Below, piece after piece: positions 63,229 to 64,000 of a stretch of DNA of 64,000 bases (position 1 is the first letter of the stretch; each line of letters opens with the position of its first letter). This DNA comes from Methanobrevibacter cuticularis (GTDB taxonomy: Archaea; Methanobacteriota; Methanobacteria; Methanobacteriales; Methanobacteriaceae), in NCBI RefSeq assembly GCF_001639285.1, contig NZ_LWMW01000136.1, positions 1 through 64,000 of the forward strand, read 5' to 3'. The notes under the pieces are model-generated. The model was not told the origin of the DNA. It was given only the letters and a program-made list of their open reading frames with translations, and made no database searches. A program made the position numbers and the translations under genes.

Positions 63229-64000
63229 TTAATTACCATTGTTCTTATCATTATTTTTAAGAATTCTTCTACCATAATATATTGCAAGTACAAATCCAAT
63301 TATAGTTGGTAGTATATAAGAACTTAATCTTTCTAATGCACTTGCAGCGAGCACATAATCCCCTGTTATCCCTACTGGTATAAAAAGAGCTATCATGATG
63401 ATTTCTGTAATCCCTAAAGAACCTGGAAGCAATGGTAAAAATGATAATAAAATAGCTATTGTATATATAGTTATAAATGGGGCTAGAGGAGGTGTAACAC
63501 CAATAGCTATAAATGCTAAGTAAGAATTTAAAAGATCCAGAGTCCATGTAACTATAGCTAAAAGAGCCCCAGCTAAAAATAGCTTGTTTTCAACAATCAT
63601 GGTAAAACTAGAATTAAACCTATTGATGTAATATATCACCCTCTCTTTTAATTCATCATATTCATGATTTTTACGAGTTAATCGTCTGATAATTGGGAGT
63701 AACCATTTTAAAATTTTGAAAACAATTTTTTTAGAAAGTTCTTTATTAATTCCCACATAAATAACAAAAGAAAATACTATTAAAGTCCCCAATATCAAAA
63801 ATATCAAAAATATTTTTGAAAATATTTCTAATTGCCATGAAATAAGAGCAAATACTGCTATAATCGACATTAAAAGGAATGGAAGTAATTCAAACACCCT
63901 ATCTGCGAGTGTAGAAGCTAAACCAATTTCAAAAGGCGTGTTATTTTCTTCTTTGAGTAAATAAGCCCTCAAAGGTTCTCCTCCTATGGATCCTGGAGAA
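63229..64000 (-). CDS. UPF0104 / lysylphosphatidylglycerol-synthase-like flippase domain protein (N-terminus outside window)
   Basis: About 257 residues visible; the gene continues beyond the right edge. At the edge one reads SPGSIGGEPLRAYLLKEENN, the conserved PGxxGGEPxRAY signature of the family, so the frame does not start at an internal Met. Five or six membrane helices follow, including the PLLPGSLGITEIIMIALF segment, the second family signature. In bacteria such domains flip or synthesise lipids; in methanogens they often sit near glycosyltransferase genes, as here. The substrate is unknown. Confidence 0.88.
   Translation of the reverse strand, partial: SPGSIGGEPLRAYLLKEENNTPFEIGLASTLADRVFELLPFLLMSIIAVFALISWQLEIFSKIFLIFLILGTLIVFSFVIYVGINKELSKKIVFKILKWLLPIIRRLTRKNHEYDELKERVIYYINRFNSSFTMIVENKLFLAGALLAIVTWTLDLLNSYLAFIAIGVTPPLAPFITIYTIAILLSFLPLLPGSLGITEIIMIALFIPVGITGDYVLAASALERLSSYILPTIIGFVLAIYYGRRILKNNDKNNGN

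Overview
The window is chromosomal DNA from a methanogenic archaeon, most likely a Methanobrevibacter-like member of the Methanobacteriales. The evidence is methanofuran genes (mfnD, mfnF), a coenzyme F430 synthetase candidate, archaeal TFB, aIF5A, Gar1, aRF1 and SecDF, the archaeal RibL, PyrI and PdaD types, adhesin-like surface proteins with parallel beta-helix repeats, and very high A+T (about three quarters, by eye). No tRNA, rRNA or CRISPR array was seen.

Layout. 1-1924 is the N-terminal part of a large adhesin-like gene (minus strand) with a 14-C homopolymer upstream. 2895-8626 is a minus-strand block: an ABM monooxygenase remnant, mfnF, mfnD (with a large in-frame minisatellite), wecB and truA. 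9346-15494 runs plus: hisA, ribL, argC, flavodoxin, secF-secD. 16278-20663 holds pyrI, a secreted M14-like protein, a GMC-type oxidoreductase, a 30-residue Cys-rich peptide and a secreted zinc-ribbon protein. 21474-31667 holds tldD, AMMECR1, a Nog1-like GTPase, hsp20, a SIS protein, a DUF447 flavoprotein, a nucleotidyltransferase and hom. 31980-36568 (minus) holds ade, an archaeal ornithine cyclodeaminase and speB. 36569-41384 is an accessory patch: a dead transposase, a secreted coiled-coil protein, a MITE-like element and a VapBC pair whose toxin is broken by a TA microsatellite. 41385-44028 holds aIF5A, a 48-residue Cys-rich protein, a KTSC protein and pdaD. 44272-48789 holds the NADP phosphatase/NAD kinase fusion, cfbE and hemC. 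49215-64000 holds a Gfo/Idh oxidoreductase, gfcR-like regulator, aRF1, pyrH, a zinc-ribbon membrane protein, two YbjQ-type proteins, TauE/SafE, an unknown membrane protein, a double glycosyltransferase, gar1-tfb and part of a UPF0104 flippase-like gene.

How the genes fit together. pdaD and speB give arginine to agmatine to putrescine, and aIF5A carries the lysine that receives the agmatine/spermidine-derived hypusine group, so these dispersed genes form a polyamine-hypusine theme. mfnD-mfnF build methanofuran. hemC and cfbE are the first and last parts of the tetrapyrrole route to F430. wecB, the Gfo/Idh enzyme, the glycosyltransferase fusion and the flippase-like protein point to surface polysaccharide or glycan work.

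The most unusual trait is repetitive DNA. Almost every longer intergenic region contains its own tandem repeat (15-77 bp unit), not shared with the others. Two of these arrays include the last codons of the preceding gene, one lies inside mfnD, and dinucleotide and homopolymer tracts sit at a toxin gene and near an adhesin gene. In addition, the palindrome ATAGCTAT occurs roughly ten times more often than base composition predicts.
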